From JANNVK01 sp031430435 (GTDB taxonomy: Bacteria > Acidobacteriota > Blastocatellia > Pyrinomonadales > Pyrinomonadaceae): a stretch of DNA of 64,000 nt. Made by a program: the position numbers and the translations under genes. The stretch spans positions 124,001 to 188,000 of the forward strand of contig JANPBM010000121.1 in NCBI GenBank assembly GCA_031430435.1. The letters run 5' to 3'. The notes beneath the pieces are model-generated. The model was not told the DNA's origin. It ran no database searches and saw only the letters and a list, made by a program, of their open reading frames with translations. Positions 1-10,212 of the stretch are shown here, one piece after another. Every line of letters starts with the position of its first letter. Within the stretch, counting starts at the first letter, position 1.

Positions 1-324
1 TCCTAAATCAAGCGATTCTCATTGCACGGGAAGAATGTTTGGCGACGGTATTTACACTTCGAACCAAAGCACAAAAGCATTAAATTACGCGACCGACTAT
101 TGGAATAAAAGCGGAAACCGAAACCAGCGAACATTTATGTTTTTGACGGAAGTCGCACTTGGGAAAACCAACAAACCGAAAACACGAAACGGCAGTTTTC
201 CGAAAGCCGGAACAAACTCAACGTGGTTGAGCCGGGAACGTGCGGAGTGATGAATCACGAGTGCATCGTGTATCAGACATCGCAAATCAATCTGAAGTAT
301 TTGTGCGAATTTGCGGCAATTTAA
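1..324 (+). pseudogene. PARP-type ADP-ribosyltransferase, C-terminal end, apparently frameshifted
   Basis: The gene enters from the left edge, so its N-terminus is missing. In frame 2 it reads ...GRMFGDGIYTSNQSTKALNY..., the PARP catalytic signature GxGIYxSxxxxKxxxY, followed by FMFLTEVALGK, which matches the 'fmfl.dVamG' strand of PARPs. The frame stops at 250. From about 226 the -1 frame continues with the expected family ending: GVMNHECIVYQTSQINLKYL, stop at 322-324. That ending carries the Glu of the H-Y-E triad (NHECIVY). A lost G in the GG run at 225-226 would explain the break; the site is not slippery. The gene converges on the tail-tip gene, whose stop is 4 bp away. It may be a phage cargo gene or the edge of flanking DNA. 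The family call is firm; activity is doubtful if the frameshift is real. Confidence 0.75.
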
Positions 325-328
325 AATC

Positions 329-3214
329 TTACATTCCGCCGACATCTTGTCCGCAAGGCGAAAAACCTGCGTTTCGCGTAAATCCGTATCCGTAATAAGA
401 ATATGGATTACACGGATGCGGCGTGTAGGTTGAACCCGATGTTCCGCCAACCGTTCCCGATGGCGGCGGCGGATTGTTAGTTCCGGCGTTTGGGTCGCTT
501 GTCAGCGTATTTTGAACGGTTGGTTCGCTTTGCCGAACTTCATCGTTATATTGTGCAGTTAAATAGAGTTGTCCATTCAGTTTGATTGTTTGCGTTGCTG
601 TATGTGCAAGTTTTTGAATTCGCAGAGGCATATAATTCACCGCAAAACCTGCGGTTGAATCGCCCGAAGTATGCCGAACGGCAACAACATCGCCGACTTG
701 CAGAAGCGTTGCCTCGCCGTAACTTTCCCAAGATGCCCAAAAGTCGCAATCTCGAAATTCAATCAATTTTGATTTCGTCAGTCGCAAAATTTGATTTGTG
801 TTATCAACTCCCGTGCCGTCAAAATCGTACGTATTTTGCGTTCCGAGCAGTTTTTCGGCATGTCTGGCTTTTCTCAAAATTTCAGTTGTCGCAAAGTCAT
901 CAACGGCATTTATATAAGTTGCTTTGATTCGTGTTGTTTCATTATACTCATCTTCGTTCCATCGAAAACTACCTTGTTTGATATTATCAAGCTTCAAATC
1001 TCCGCAATCTTCAAACACATATTCAACTCTGATATTTTCTTCGCCTTGAACGTGGTCGTGAAGCAAATTTGAATCAAGTTCTAAAAAGCCTTGCGTGCAA
1101 AGAAAAGTAATCGAATTTCCGACAGCTTCAGCGATAATGTATCTGCCGAGAGTCGGTTGAGCATTTATCTGCCCTGCCAACATCGCCGCCGCAGATTCTA
1201 ATGTATCGCCTGCTTCACAAGTGTAATAAGCCGAAATTCCGTCAATAATTACACCGACTTGCGAATTTACCGAAACTGTTCCCGAAAGAGTTAAATTTGC
1301 AGTTGACGGTGTTGAAATGTTTCCCCCCGAAAATGTTGCCGAACCTGACAAAGTAACTGTGCCGGTTTCAATTTGCGTAATTACTGTGCCGTTACAAGCT
1401 GTTGAATAACGATAATTTATGACTTTATGGGGTTCTGCATTCGGTGTTCCGTTGCCGACAATAATAAATCCGCGTTTGTCTTGAATCCAATTCCGCAAAT
1501 CGTCAACAGGCAAAAGATTTGTGCCAAATGCTGTATTTTGCCGAGTGTAAGCGTGATCAACCGCAGTTTCTACATTAACTTCAGTTTCGCCTTTTTCGTT
1601 GACGGCAAGGTAGCCTTGAAAAGACGGCAAAACAGTTTTGTGAATAAAGTCTTTTAAGCCGACTTGTTCACGAAGATAAATATTGGTCGTGTAACGCCGT
1701 CGCAGATAAATAATCGGATTGACGGCACTTGGCGGAAATAACGGGTCGTGCCAATCAATATACGCATCAAGCATATCCGGCGGATCGGAAAACGGCGGTA
1801 ATTGTCCGAATTCATTTCGGTAGTGATAACCCGAAATAATACCTGTGCTGCGAAATCGGCGAAATTGCGAATTGTAAAGAGGTTGTTCTGATTGAGGTAA
1901 AACCGCACGTTCGCTGTTTGTGCGGTCTTCGATAATTTGATTGCAGATATTCGCTGCTTTAATTGTTGCAGAATCTGCCCAATAATCTGCTTTTTTATCG
2001 CCAAATTCAGGATCAAGATAAAGTCCGCGAGTAATGAACGGTCCAACATCCGTCCATTTTTTTTGATTAAAAATACCGTTTGCGTTCGGTAAATCAAATA
2101 ACCAACCGCGAATAATTGCCGAATAATTCGGAGCCTCATCAACCTGATCAATCGTTGAACCTGCCGAATCATCACCAAAATATGCAAGGCGTGAAAAAAA
2201 ACCGGAATTTGGGAAACGTGCGTCCGGAACCTGTGAGCCGATTCCGCCGCATTCGCCTTTGTGAATTGTCGGATAACCCGAAGCTGAAAACCCGACTGAC
2301 CGATTTTTCAGTTCAAAAATAGAATCAATCGGACCTTCAGTCAAATACTGCGTGTGTTTGATAATTGTTCCTGTATCGACCCATTGCATCGGCTTGGCTA
2401 AAACCTGTGAGCGTCCGAAAACCATTCCGATTGTTTTATCTTCGCTGTCAATGTTATTTGATGAATAGGCGACCGTTTTGTAAGTTGTTTTCTTGCGTTT
2501 GAAAAAAAACAGAAATCTCTTTACTTCCGTTACGGCAACTTGGAAGTTTCCCGAAACTGCTTGAAAACGAATGCCTTGAAACGCCTCAGGATTTTGCAAA
2601 TTTACGCACGTTTCAAAGCGTTTATCGCAACCGTCTTCGCCGTAATTATTCCACGCCGATTGAAACGCCAAACTTTTTTGAGATAACGGTTTGCAGTTCA
2701 AGCACATCATTCCGCCGAAATCGAGCGGACAAAGTTTTCCTAAATTTCGTCGCGGAATTTGCCGATTCAATCCGCCGTCGTCTTCCGCCAACGCGACTGA
2801 AAATTCTTTATAATTAAAACCACGCGGTCGCCTTGCCCGAAGATTCGCGGCAATTATCTGATAATTATTGTTGTCGGAAGGATAAACCCGTCGGACAACA
2901 ACACGCATTCCTTGAACGGTATTATTTAATGCCCACGCGGTCATTTGTCGGTCAATATTGGAAAATTGCAAACTACCCGAATTACTTTCGCGTGTTTTCG
3001 TGTAAGAAATTTCACCTATTCCGCCAAGTAAATACGGTTCGTATTTGAAACCGTTCCACGAAACACAGTATTGTGAAAATAAACCTTTTGCTCTCGCGGG
3101 TGCATTTTTGTCCGTAATGTTGATTTCTTTTTCATCGTAAAATTCAACTACGTCAATAAATCGCCGCGACTTTCGGCGAAGTTGATAAAGGAAATTTTTT
3201 CCAACTTTTTGCAT
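329..3214 (-). CDS. Tail-tip (baseplate hub-like) protein, 961 aa
   Basis: This is a large virion protein at the downstream end of the tail genes, after the tape measure and a distal-tail-like gene, where siphoviruses encode the tail tip. Around residues 160-215 it has a cysteine-rich stretch (LCPLDFGGMMCLNC, then GCDKRFETCVNLQNPEAFQG) that resembles the C-terminal part of BR0599/DUF2163 tail proteins. The middle is rich in beta-type sequence, and the C-terminus is Gly/Pro/Ser-rich (TNNPPPPSGTVGGTSGST) with a final Cys-containing tail. The ATG at 3214 overlaps the upstream stop (TAATG), which decides the start over an upstream in-frame TTG/GTG codon. Role in host recognition or tail-tip assembly is inferred from position. 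Confidence 0.7.
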   Translation of the reverse strand: MQKVGKNFLYQLRRKSRRFIDVVEFYDEKEINITDKNAPARAKGLFSQYCVSWNGFKYEPYLLGGIGEISYTKTRESNSGSLQFSNIDRQMTAWALNNTVQGMRVVVRRVYPSDNNNYQIIAANLRARRPRGFNYKEFSVALAEDDGGLNRQIPRRNLGKLCPLDFGGMMCLNCKPLSQKSLAFQSAWNNYGEDGCDKRFETCVNLQNPEAFQGIRFQAVSGNFQVAVTEVKRFLFFFKRKKTTYKTVAYSSNNIDSEDKTIGMVFGRSQVLAKPMQWVDTGTIIKHTQYLTEGPIDSIFELKNRSVGFSASGYPTIHKGECGGIGSQVPDARFPNSGFFSRLAYFGDDSAGSTIDQVDEAPNYSAIIRGWLFDLPNANGIFNQKKWTDVGPFITRGLYLDPEFGDKKADYWADSATIKAANICNQIIEDRTNSERAVLPQSEQPLYNSQFRRFRSTGIISGYHYRNEFGQLPPFSDPPDMLDAYIDWHDPLFPPSAVNPIIYLRRRYTTNIYLREQVGLKDFIHKTVLPSFQGYLAVNEKGETEVNVETAVDHAYTRQNTAFGTNLLPVDDLRNWIQDKRGFIIVGNGTPNAEPHKVINYRYSTACNGTVITQIETGTVTLSGSATFSGGNISTPSTANLTLSGTVSVNSQVGVIIDGISAYYTCEAGDTLESAAAMLAGQINAQPTLGRYIIAEAVGNSITFLCTQGFLELDSNLLHDHVQGEENIRVEYVFEDCGDLKLDNIKQGSFRWNEDEYNETTRIKATYINAVDDFATTEILRKARHAEKLLGTQNTYDFDGTGVDNTNQILRLTKSKLIEFRDCDFWASWESYGEATLLQVGDVVAVRHTSGDSTAGFAVNYMPLRIQKLAHTATQTIKLNGQLYLTAQYNDEVRQSEPTVQNTLTSDPNAGTNNPPPPSGTVGGTSGSTYTPHPCNPYSYYGYGFTRNAGFSPCGQDVGGM

Positions 3215-4941
3215 TAGTTTTCCTCGAAATTCGGCGTAGCAGGCGGCGGACAATCATTCGGAGCGTCATCACAGCAACTTTCCCAAATTAAACTTGCAAA
3301 AACATTTTGTAAGTTTTCGTCTTCATTGTAATTTTCGTTTGAAAAATCTTCAAAATACACATTATTCCAAAGTGTTCCTTCGTTATCACGAAACCAAAAC
3401 GGCAAACTTTCGCCGCGGACTTGCTTATAAAAACACAGCAAAGTTTCGTAACTGCGGTCATCACAAAACGCTAATTTTTCCGCTTCGGTCATCTCGCAAT
3501 GCTCAAAATCGTCTTTGAATGTAAATAAACTTTTGTACCCCAATTTCCAACGATAAACCGCCGCCGCTCCAATACTTCGCCGATCCGGGCAACCACGTTC
3601 GCCGACATCTTTAATAATCGAAAATTTCGGTGCAAAAGTTTTCGTATCGTTCGGCATCGGACAACGCGGATATTCGGGCAAAACGTGAATCCAACAGTAT
3701 TTAATTTGACCGTCTTTTACGGCTTTTATCTGATACCACTTTTCGCCGAAAGTTCCGTTTTCGGCATTTTCCGCGTGGAATAATCCCGTCGGCGAAATTG
3801 CTAAAATCTCGTTTACGCAACTCCAAACAACGCCCGTTAGATTTGACGTTAATTGCAAACTTTGTCCGGGCGGAATGCCTTCGATAACCGAATTTTGACA
3901 CTCTAAAATATACAACGGTTCGACAACGGTAATCGTGCATTTTACGCCTGTGGCGATATTATTCAGATAAATTTCAGCGAAATAAATACCCGGAACCGTC
4001 GGTAATTGCCATCGCACCGGATTTGTATTAGGAATCAACAAACCGCCCGAAACTTGAATAGTTGCGGTCGAACCCGCATTGTGAGTCAACGTAACTATTG
4101 AACCTGCGACTTTTTGCGAACCGCATCCGGCGTTAGTGAATTGTATTCCGCCGCCACCGCCTGCACCGACAATTAAAAGCATTGTCTCGGAAATTATTCC
4201 GTCTGCGTAAGATGCGGTAAATAAATATGTGCCGTTTCCGCTCGGCACGGTCAGTAATCGAGTGTTCCCCGTGCCTGTCATAGCTACGCCAACCGACATC
4301 GTAAAACTCCAACACGATTCGGAAAGACTTGTTGATTGAAACGCCGAGCGGATAATTGTCGCAGGAAAAGCACCTGCCGAACCAATCAATTTCAGCGGAT
4401 ACCAGCCGCAAACATTTGGCGTTGCGGTTTGATAAATCGGGTCCCAAAATTCATACGGTAAAGGGTAATACGGCGGGTCGGGCGGTTCAATAATTATTGT
4501 ATATTTTTCGAGCCAAATCTGACCGTTAAATAATCGCCAACGAAACTGGTCGCCACAAACAATTCCCGGAAAGGTTGAAACTAAAGTGCCGTTTTGATAG
4601 ATATTTGCATCATAACTGCCGCCGTTTTGCTCAAATCTGCAAGTAAATGTTTGAGATAAGGCGGAGTTCGATGTAACTCCGACACCTGCGAATTTGCCCG
4701 AACCTGCTACGCACGGAATATCAAAATAAATTTCGGCATTGGCATTATAAGAAATGAAATCGCTCGAGCGTAAAAGCGTCCACCCGACAAACGTCCCTGT
4801 TCCGGACGGAATCGAAATAGTTGCATTAATGAGTTGATTCAATCCAAACAAATCTAACTCGCCTTGGAACTGCACAGCCGTAGTCGCTCCACCCGCAAGA
4901 TGGATTGGTGAAATCGGTGTAAATGTAACTTGATTCGGCAT
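3214..4941 (-). CDS. Distal tail / minor tail protein with Ig-like part, 575 aa
   Basis: It sits directly after the tape-measure gene, the usual place of the distal tail protein. The N-terminal two thirds are beta-rich with glycine runs (IVGAGGGGGIQF) and an Ig-like segment around residues 360-410 (VVWSCVNEILAISPTGLFHA) that looks like the bacterial Ig module also seen in the tail-tube protein at 11.5-14.2 kb. The C-terminal 140 residues, with several cysteines (GERGCPDRRSIGAAAVYRW), look like a separate tail domain. No enzyme motif was seen. The start ATG lies 3 bp after the tape-measure stop. The exact tail role is inferred from gene order. Confidence 0.6.
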   Translation of the reverse strand: MPNQVTFTPISPIHLAGGATTAVQFQGELDLFGLNQLINATISIPSGTGTFVGWTLLRSSDFISYNANAEIYFDIPCVAGSGKFAGVGVTSNSALSQTFTCRFEQNGGSYDANIYQNGTLVSTFPGIVCGDQFRWRLFNGQIWLEKYTIIIEPPDPPYYPLPYEFWDPIYQTATPNVCGWYPLKLIGSAGAFPATIIRSAFQSTSLSESCWSFTMSVGVAMTGTGNTRLLTVPSGNGTYLFTASYADGIISETMLLIVGAGGGGGIQFTNAGCGSQKVAGSIVTLTHNAGSTATIQVSGGLLIPNTNPVRWQLPTVPGIYFAEIYLNNIATGVKCTITVVEPLYILECQNSVIEGIPPGQSLQLTSNLTGVVWSCVNEILAISPTGLFHAENAENGTFGEKWYQIKAVKDGQIKYCWIHVLPEYPRCPMPNDTKTFAPKFSIIKDVGERGCPDRRSIGAAAVYRWKLGYKSLFTFKDDFEHCEMTEAEKLAFCDDRSYETLLCFYKQVRGESLPFWFRDNEGTLWNNVYFEDFSNENYNEDENLQNVFASLIWESCCDDAPNDCPPPATPNFEEN

Positions 4942-4944
4942 ATT

Positions 4945-7900
4945 TTAATAACTTGCTGAAGGATCACCCGAACCGATGAACAGATTGCGAATTGTTCCGT
5001 TTCGATTAACGTCTTCAACCAACATTTTCTTGACAACTCCGGCATCGGTTTTGACGATGTTTTCAACTCGCAAATTTAACGATGCTTCAAATTTATGAAC
5101 AACAGGTTGCCGAGCATCAAAATTTTCGGTTACACCTGCGTTTTGATTTGCATTTGATTGTGCCTGACCTTGAGCCGCTCCGTCTGATGCGTTTGAACTT
5201 GTTCCGGCACCGAGAGCAATTCCGGCGACTCCGGCAATTCCGGCTTGAGCCAATAACCCGCCGCCGAACGCAAATTCACGCGGGGCAAGTGCAGCTGTAA
5301 ATGGATTTGAAGCATAATAAAATCCTTTAATTAAATGCACCGCACCTTCAACCAACCATTGCCGAGCGTAGGCTTTCAAACTGTCTGCGATTTGCTTTCT
5401 GAGAGCAGTTAAAGAAAATTTACCTGTTTGGATAAACGCTTGAAGTTGTCGGTTCAATGCTCCGACGGCAACATTTGCCATTGTTACCGCACCCGCTCCA
5501 ATGGATAAAAAAACACCTCGCCAAGTTTGCCCCGCTTTGGCAGCATCTTTAGCTTTTTGTTGTAATTTTTGTGCAAAAGCGTCCAGTTGCCGTGAAGCGT
5601 AATCAAATAAACCCGAAAAATCGCCGCGTTCAAAAAAGTCGGATAATTTAACTTTTCCGCCGAGTGTTTCACGTTTTTTCAACAAATTCTGAATTTCATC
5701 TTGAGTTTGTTTGATTCGTGCTTTAATGTTCGGTAAATCATCCGGCGAAGCAAATTCCAACTCTTTTTGCAGTTTCAGTACGTCAAGTTTTTTATACTCA
5801 ATAATTAAATCGATTTCTTTTAAGTCGATTTCTTTTTGTTTTTGTGTTAATTCAACTTCATTAAGTTCTTTATTTGTTTTTTGCAAATTGATTTTTTCTT
5901 GTTCGATTTGCAAAGCTGATTTTTGTAAATCAAGCCGTTCTTTGTCATTTTTCAAGTCTAAATCACTAAGTTTTGCATCTCTTTCTTTTTTAGCCAAACC
6001 TTGATTGATTCGTGTTTTATTGATTTTTGCATTCAACGCGGATATTTCCGCATTTAATTTTTCCTTCTCTAAAACGGTTAAATCTTGAGTTAATTGCTTT
6101 TGAATTTTTTCTAACTCAATTTCATATTGGCGTTGTTGAATTTGCAGTTCGTGAACTTCTAAAACTGCCTTTTGTGCAATATAATCTTTCTCGGTTAATT
6201 GTCCGAGTTGATTTTGCAAATCTAAATTGTCTTTTAGAATCTGCAAACGCGATTGTGAAACCTCTAAATCTGCTTTACTTTTACCGAACTCTTCTTTGGC
6301 AAATGCTTCTTGAAATTTTATATTTGCCTCTGTGTCGGCTTTTTTCATCTCATTATTCAAATCTGATAATGACTGTTTATTCCGCAAATCTAACTTTTTA
6401 ATCTCGTCGTCGGTTTTTTGTTTAACTTCGCTGATTTTAGTTTCCGCGTTTTTTTGGATAACCGAAACGGCTTCATTGTAATCCGCTTGTGCTTTCGCAC
6501 GATTGATTTTCAAGTTTTCTTGCAGACGTTTATTTGCCTCTGAAATTTCTTTATCTTTATCCTTATTGATTTTAGCTGTGTCTAAATCGGCATCCGCTTG
6601 AACTCTCAGTTTGTTGATTTCACCTTGTTTATTAAGTTCATCAAGTTTGATGCCTAATCTGTCTTTTTCAAGATTCAATAAAGCTAAAGCTAACTCGCTT
6701 TCATCAATAAAACCTTGTTTTTGCTTTTCTTTTAATTCCGCTTCTTTGCCGGTTAAATCTTGCAAAAGATTATCAATGTAGCCTTTTATTGTTAGCGAAA
6801 TAGTTTCAAAACTGAGTTTTGCGGCGGATTGCGTAAATGTTTGGGTAACGCTTTGCTGAGTTGCGTTAGAATTTGTAACACTTGAATTTTCACCTGCCAA
6901 CGTTACATTTCCAAAAGAAATTTCGCTTTGACCGGACAAGTGACCCATCCCGACATTTTTAATTTCTTCTTCAATCAATTTAAGTTTTCGACGAAGTTGT
7001 TTTGCGTTTTTCCCGTGAGTTGTCGCTAATTTTGAAAACAGCGAATCATATTCCGATTGTAAATCTGCAATCAAAAGTTTATCGCTGTCTGTAAAATTCG
7101 TTACAATTTCTTTATTATCAATCGTAACTTGCGAAACCGTATCTTGAAATTCTTGTGAAACCGTTAATATCTTTTGAAGTTCAGCAGACAGTTTATCCGA
7201 ATTAATAAATTTACTTTCATCGCCTTCGTAAACTTCGATTTTTGACTCTTTGATTTCTTTTTTTTGTTTTGATTTTGACTGTCCGCTTTTACCGCCACCG
7301 GAACCTTGTTTTGGCGGTGGCGGTGGTTTTCTTGGAACGAAAGCATTTTCATTGGTTAAATCATCGGCTGAAGTGATGTTATCCGTCTTTGATTCATTAG
7401 TAAATTGTTGATTTTTTGCATTTTCAACCAAACTGAAACCTTTTGCAATCGCCGAGCGAACAATTGCACCAATCGGATCTAAAGCGACAATAATTCCATT
7501 TAAGAATGCTTTGCCGATTTCTGTTCCGGTCAATTCAGCATCCGCTTTGATGCCTAAGGCTTCACGAAGCATTGCTTTGAGAGCGTCAAAAAGTAACTGT
7601 CCTAAGCCGGCAAGACTTCGTTTGAAATCGGTATAAAAAGCATCATAAATGTTTTTGAAACCGTCCCAAACTCGTCGCCAATCGCCTTGCACGATTCCGC
7701 CAAAGATTTTTATAATTCCTGTGATGAAATCTAAACCCGCTTTTATGGAATCTTTGATAAAATTCCACGCAACCGACACAACAGCTTTTATTTCCTCGTT
7801 ATTATCTTTCCAAAACTGATAAACGAGTTTTAATCCCAACTTTAAATTTTCCCAAGCAGTTTCCGCAAAATCGACAATTGCATAAAATAAATCGTTTAAT

Positions 7901-9537
7901 TCAACCTTAATTTCGTTCCAAAAACCTAAAATTTCGCCAACGATAGCATCACCGTTATCTTTCCACCATTTTTGGATATTTTCAAAGAAAATAATAATGT
8001 CCGAAATTACTTTTTCGGTAAAACCGCGAATATTTCCCCAGTTGTTTTGCCACGCTTCATACAGCAAAGCAACACCTGCCGCAACTACACCGACCGCAAC
8101 AGCTAAAACCGCCAACACCTCGCCGACCGTTGCGGCTATTGCTGTTACCGATGCAAATGTAATTACTAACAGAGACGCACCGCCGATAACGGTTACAATG
8201 CCTGCAATAATCGGAGCAAGTGCGGTTATAACACCGCCAAGCATAACGATAAATGCTTTTACCGGATTTGGCAGATTGTCGAAAAAATTGCCTATTTTTT
8301 CAACGACTTGCGTCAATACTTCGCTGATTCGACCGTAAACATTCGCAATGGTATCGCCTAAACCTTTCGTTGCCAAAGAGCGTCTTTCGGCACGTTTCAA
8401 TTCTCTCGTTTCAATCGTATCGGTTAATTTTGATAAATTAGCATCTTGGTTAATTGCATCGGCGACCGCTTTAAACCAAATATCGTTCGTTAATTTTCCT
8501 TGCTTTTGCAATTCCAACAAACCTGTTTTTAACGAATCTCGATCAGAATTTGCAAGGTGAAATTGTTGAGCTATCAATTCCCCGAAACGCGGGAAATTAG
8601 TTACAGCTTCTTTTAAGTCTCTGGAATTGAAACCGTTTTGAACCAACTGTTGCAAATTTAACGTAAATTTTTTGGCATCAAAACTTTCAGTTGTCAGTTT
8701 TAGTTTACCGATTGCCTGAATTAACGGGTTGATAGTTGATTCTTCGATTCCTTGAATCGGTTTCAAAAAGGAAAATAAATCGATTGCATCGCTCGTTAAT
8801 ACGCCGGGCGAGTTTTGAGCCAAATCGAACAATTCTTTTGTTTTTGCTTTTGCCGCTTCCAACGAACCTGTTGAGGCTTGTAATTTGTTATTCAGCGTGT
8901 CCCATTGCTTGGCGGATTCATACGCTGAAATGCCAACCGATTGAATGTTGCTGCTAACCTGTTGCAAGATTGCACTAATTTTTTCCAAAACAACAAACTT
9001 GGAAAAACCTGTCGCTACATTATTGATTGATGCGGCATTTTCATTTAGAGCGGATGATGTGGTTCTTAAAGTCTGTTCTTGTTTGGTAAATTGAGCGTTA
9101 GCAACTCTGATTTTGTCGGCAAGTCCGGAAATGGCTTTACCGTGTGCATTGGCATCTCTGACACCTTTTTCATCAGCTTGCGAAAGTTTATCCAAAGCTC
9201 TGGAAAGCCCGTTTATTTGTGCTTGTCGGCGAATATACGCCGCGTTGACTTTTTCGGTTGATCCGACTTGTTTTTCAGTTTCTTGACGAGTTTTTTGTAA
9301 AGCAAGAGCTTCGGAGTCTAATCCCTTTTTTAATTTTGAAATTGAGTCGGCGAATAGTCCGACATTTTTTGCGTGTTTCGGAATTTGATTAAAGCCGGCA
9401 TTAAAAGCAGTTAAGACATTTGTCTGAAAAGCGGATGAAAAACCTAACGCAAACTGTCTCAGCGTAGTTGACAAAAGACGCAGTTTATTAACTGCATCTT
9501 CTTGTTGTAATTCAACTTGTATCAGTATATCTTCCAT
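4945..9537 (-). CDS. Tape measure protein, 1530 aa
   Basis: This is the longest gene of the phage. The N-terminus is amphipathic and helical. Residues about 430-500 form two or three hydrophobic segments (AFIVMLGGVITALAPIIAGI and following), and residues about 900-1350 are a very long coiled coil rich in K, E, Q and L. A Pro/Gly/Lys-rich linker (PRKPPPPPKQGSGGGKSG) lies near residue 730. This is the standard make-up of siphoviral tape measures, which set tail length inside the tube. By the common rule of about 0.15 nm per residue the tail would be near 230 nm (inference). It follows the tail-chaperone genes and precedes the distal-tail genes, as expected. Confidence 0.93.
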   Translation of the reverse strand: MEDILIQVELQQEDAVNKLRLLSTTLRQFALGFSSAFQTNVLTAFNAGFNQIPKHAKNVGLFADSISKLKKGLDSEALALQKTRQETEKQVGSTEKVNAAYIRRQAQINGLSRALDKLSQADEKGVRDANAHGKAISGLADKIRVANAQFTKQEQTLRTTSSALNENAASINNVATGFSKFVVLEKISAILQQVSSNIQSVGISAYESAKQWDTLNNKLQASTGSLEAAKAKTKELFDLAQNSPGVLTSDAIDLFSFLKPIQGIEESTINPLIQAIGKLKLTTESFDAKKFTLNLQQLVQNGFNSRDLKEAVTNFPRFGELIAQQFHLANSDRDSLKTGLLELQKQGKLTNDIWFKAVADAINQDANLSKLTDTIETRELKRAERRSLATKGLGDTIANVYGRISEVLTQVVEKIGNFFDNLPNPVKAFIVMLGGVITALAPIIAGIVTVIGGASLLVITFASVTAIAATVGEVLAVLAVAVGVVAAGVALLYEAWQNNWGNIRGFTEKVISDIIIFFENIQKWWKDNGDAIVGEILGFWNEIKVELNDLFYAIVDFAETAWENLKLGLKLVYQFWKDNNEEIKAVVSVAWNFIKDSIKAGLDFITGIIKIFGGIVQGDWRRVWDGFKNIYDAFYTDFKRSLAGLGQLLFDALKAMLREALGIKADAELTGTEIGKAFLNGIIVALDPIGAIVRSAIAKGFSLVENAKNQQFTNESKTDNITSADDLTNENAFVPRKPPPPPKQGSGGGKSGQSKSKQKKEIKESKIEVYEGDESKFINSDKLSAELQKILTVSQEFQDTVSQVTIDNKEIVTNFTDSDKLLIADLQSEYDSLFSKLATTHGKNAKQLRRKLKLIEEEIKNVGMGHLSGQSEISFGNVTLAGENSSVTNSNATQQSVTQTFTQSAAKLSFETISLTIKGYIDNLLQDLTGKEAELKEKQKQGFIDESELALALLNLEKDRLGIKLDELNKQGEINKLRVQADADLDTAKINKDKDKEISEANKRLQENLKINRAKAQADYNEAVSVIQKNAETKISEVKQKTDDEIKKLDLRNKQSLSDLNNEMKKADTEANIKFQEAFAKEEFGKSKADLEVSQSRLQILKDNLDLQNQLGQLTEKDYIAQKAVLEVHELQIQQRQYEIELEKIQKQLTQDLTVLEKEKLNAEISALNAKINKTRINQGLAKKERDAKLSDLDLKNDKERLDLQKSALQIEQEKINLQKTNKELNEVELTQKQKEIDLKEIDLIIEYKKLDVLKLQKELEFASPDDLPNIKARIKQTQDEIQNLLKKRETLGGKVKLSDFFERGDFSGLFDYASRQLDAFAQKLQQKAKDAAKAGQTWRGVFLSIGAGAVTMANVAVGALNRQLQAFIQTGKFSLTALRKQIADSLKAYARQWLVEGAVHLIKGFYYASNPFTAALAPREFAFGGGLLAQAGIAGVAGIALGAGTSSNASDGAAQGQAQSNANQNAGVTENFDARQPVVHKFEASLNLRVENIVKTDAGVVKKMLVEDVNRNGTIRNLFIGSGDPSASY

Positions 9538-9538
9538 T

Positions 9539-9946
9539 TTACGCTAGTCTTTCGCTTAAAAACTGTTCCCAATTTTCCAACGTAACGATGCCGTCTTCAA
9601 AGGCAAATCTGTCGTTTTTCCACGCTAATAATTCAATTTGCAAAAGAATAGGAAACTCTGAGAAAACGAAAAAACCGAAATCGTTTTCATTTTCACGATA
9701 AAACGGTTTCCAAATATTCAACGGACAATATTCGCCCAAAACTTTTGTTTTAGCCGAAAGCTCACACGAACAAATTTTGCAAATAGCGGCAATCGTCCAA
9801 TCGCTACGGTTCGGACATTCGGCACACACCGAAAGCCGCTCGTCTGCAATCTGTTTGACTGTTGAATCAATCCGCCCGCAAGCAAAGAGCAGATTTTGTT
9901 TCCAACCTTCAACAATGTTTGCCGTCATATTTGCTAATTTACTCAT
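9539..9946 (-). CDS. Zinc-ribbon phage protein, 135 aa
   Basis: The small protein has two CxxC pairs in the middle (CAECPNRSD and CKICSCELSAKTKV) followed by EYCPLNIW, a pattern that binds one or two zinc ions. Proteins of this look occur between tail chaperones and tape measures or near capsid genes in other phages, but I cannot name a function. The stop is 1 bp before the tape-measure ATG, so the two genes are translated together. The C-terminal half (ENDFGFFVFSEFPILLQIEL) is an ordinary globular sequence without a known motif. Confidence 0.8.
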   Translation of the reverse strand: MSKLANMTANIVEGWKQNLLFACGRIDSTVKQIADERLSVCAECPNRSDWTIAAICKICSCELSAKTKVLGEYCPLNIWKPFYRENENDFGFFVFSEFPILLQIELLAWKNDRFAFEDGIVTLENWEQFLSERLA

Positions 9947-9998
9947 CTTTTCGGCTAAAACTTTGAACGGTAAAATGTAGGTAAAACCCGTTCAAAAC

Positions 9999-10187
9999 CT
10001 ATTTCAATCTTTCGGCAAATTTCCTTTCTTTTTCTTGCCACGCACGTTCTTTATCGGCGTTTTTTGTCGCTCGGCGTTCCATTCGGTATTCAACCAATGA
10101 TGCCAACAAATCCACATCGTTTGCAAAAAGCCAATCATCTATCAAAAACTGTTCCGATAACGGCTTGCGGCTGTGTTTTGCCCGCAT
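9999..10187 (-). CDS. Tail assembly chaperone, GT-type downstream part
   Basis: The 62-residue helical, charged reading frame (ending ERAWQEKERKFAERLK) lies immediately after the larger chaperone gene. Its frame stays open upstream of its ATG, back to a TAA just beyond 10245, reading FLKANDWAEVETAIM and overlapping the end of the upstream gene. This is the pattern of G/GT tail chaperone pairs, where some ribosomes shift frame and make a longer fusion. It is probably translated mainly as that fusion, because no Shine-Dalgarno is seen before the ATG at 10187. Annotating it as a separate CDS from this ATG is therefore a convention. Confidence 0.65.
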   Translation of the reverse strand: MRAKHSRKPLSEQFLIDDWLFANDVDLLASLVEYRMERRATKNADKERAWQEKERKFAERLK

Positions 10188-10212
10188 AATCGCCGTTTCA
10201 ACCTCTGCCCAA

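Noticed and set aside
1..330. Left prophage attachment site inside the window
   Set aside because: No copy of the tRNA-Asn 3' end was seen here, and tail-fibre-type genes should still follow to the left.
7997..8338. Ala/Thr-rich plus-strand open frame in the tape-measure gene
   Set aside because: It is the complement of the tape measure's hydrophobic Ala/Val segments and has no own signals.
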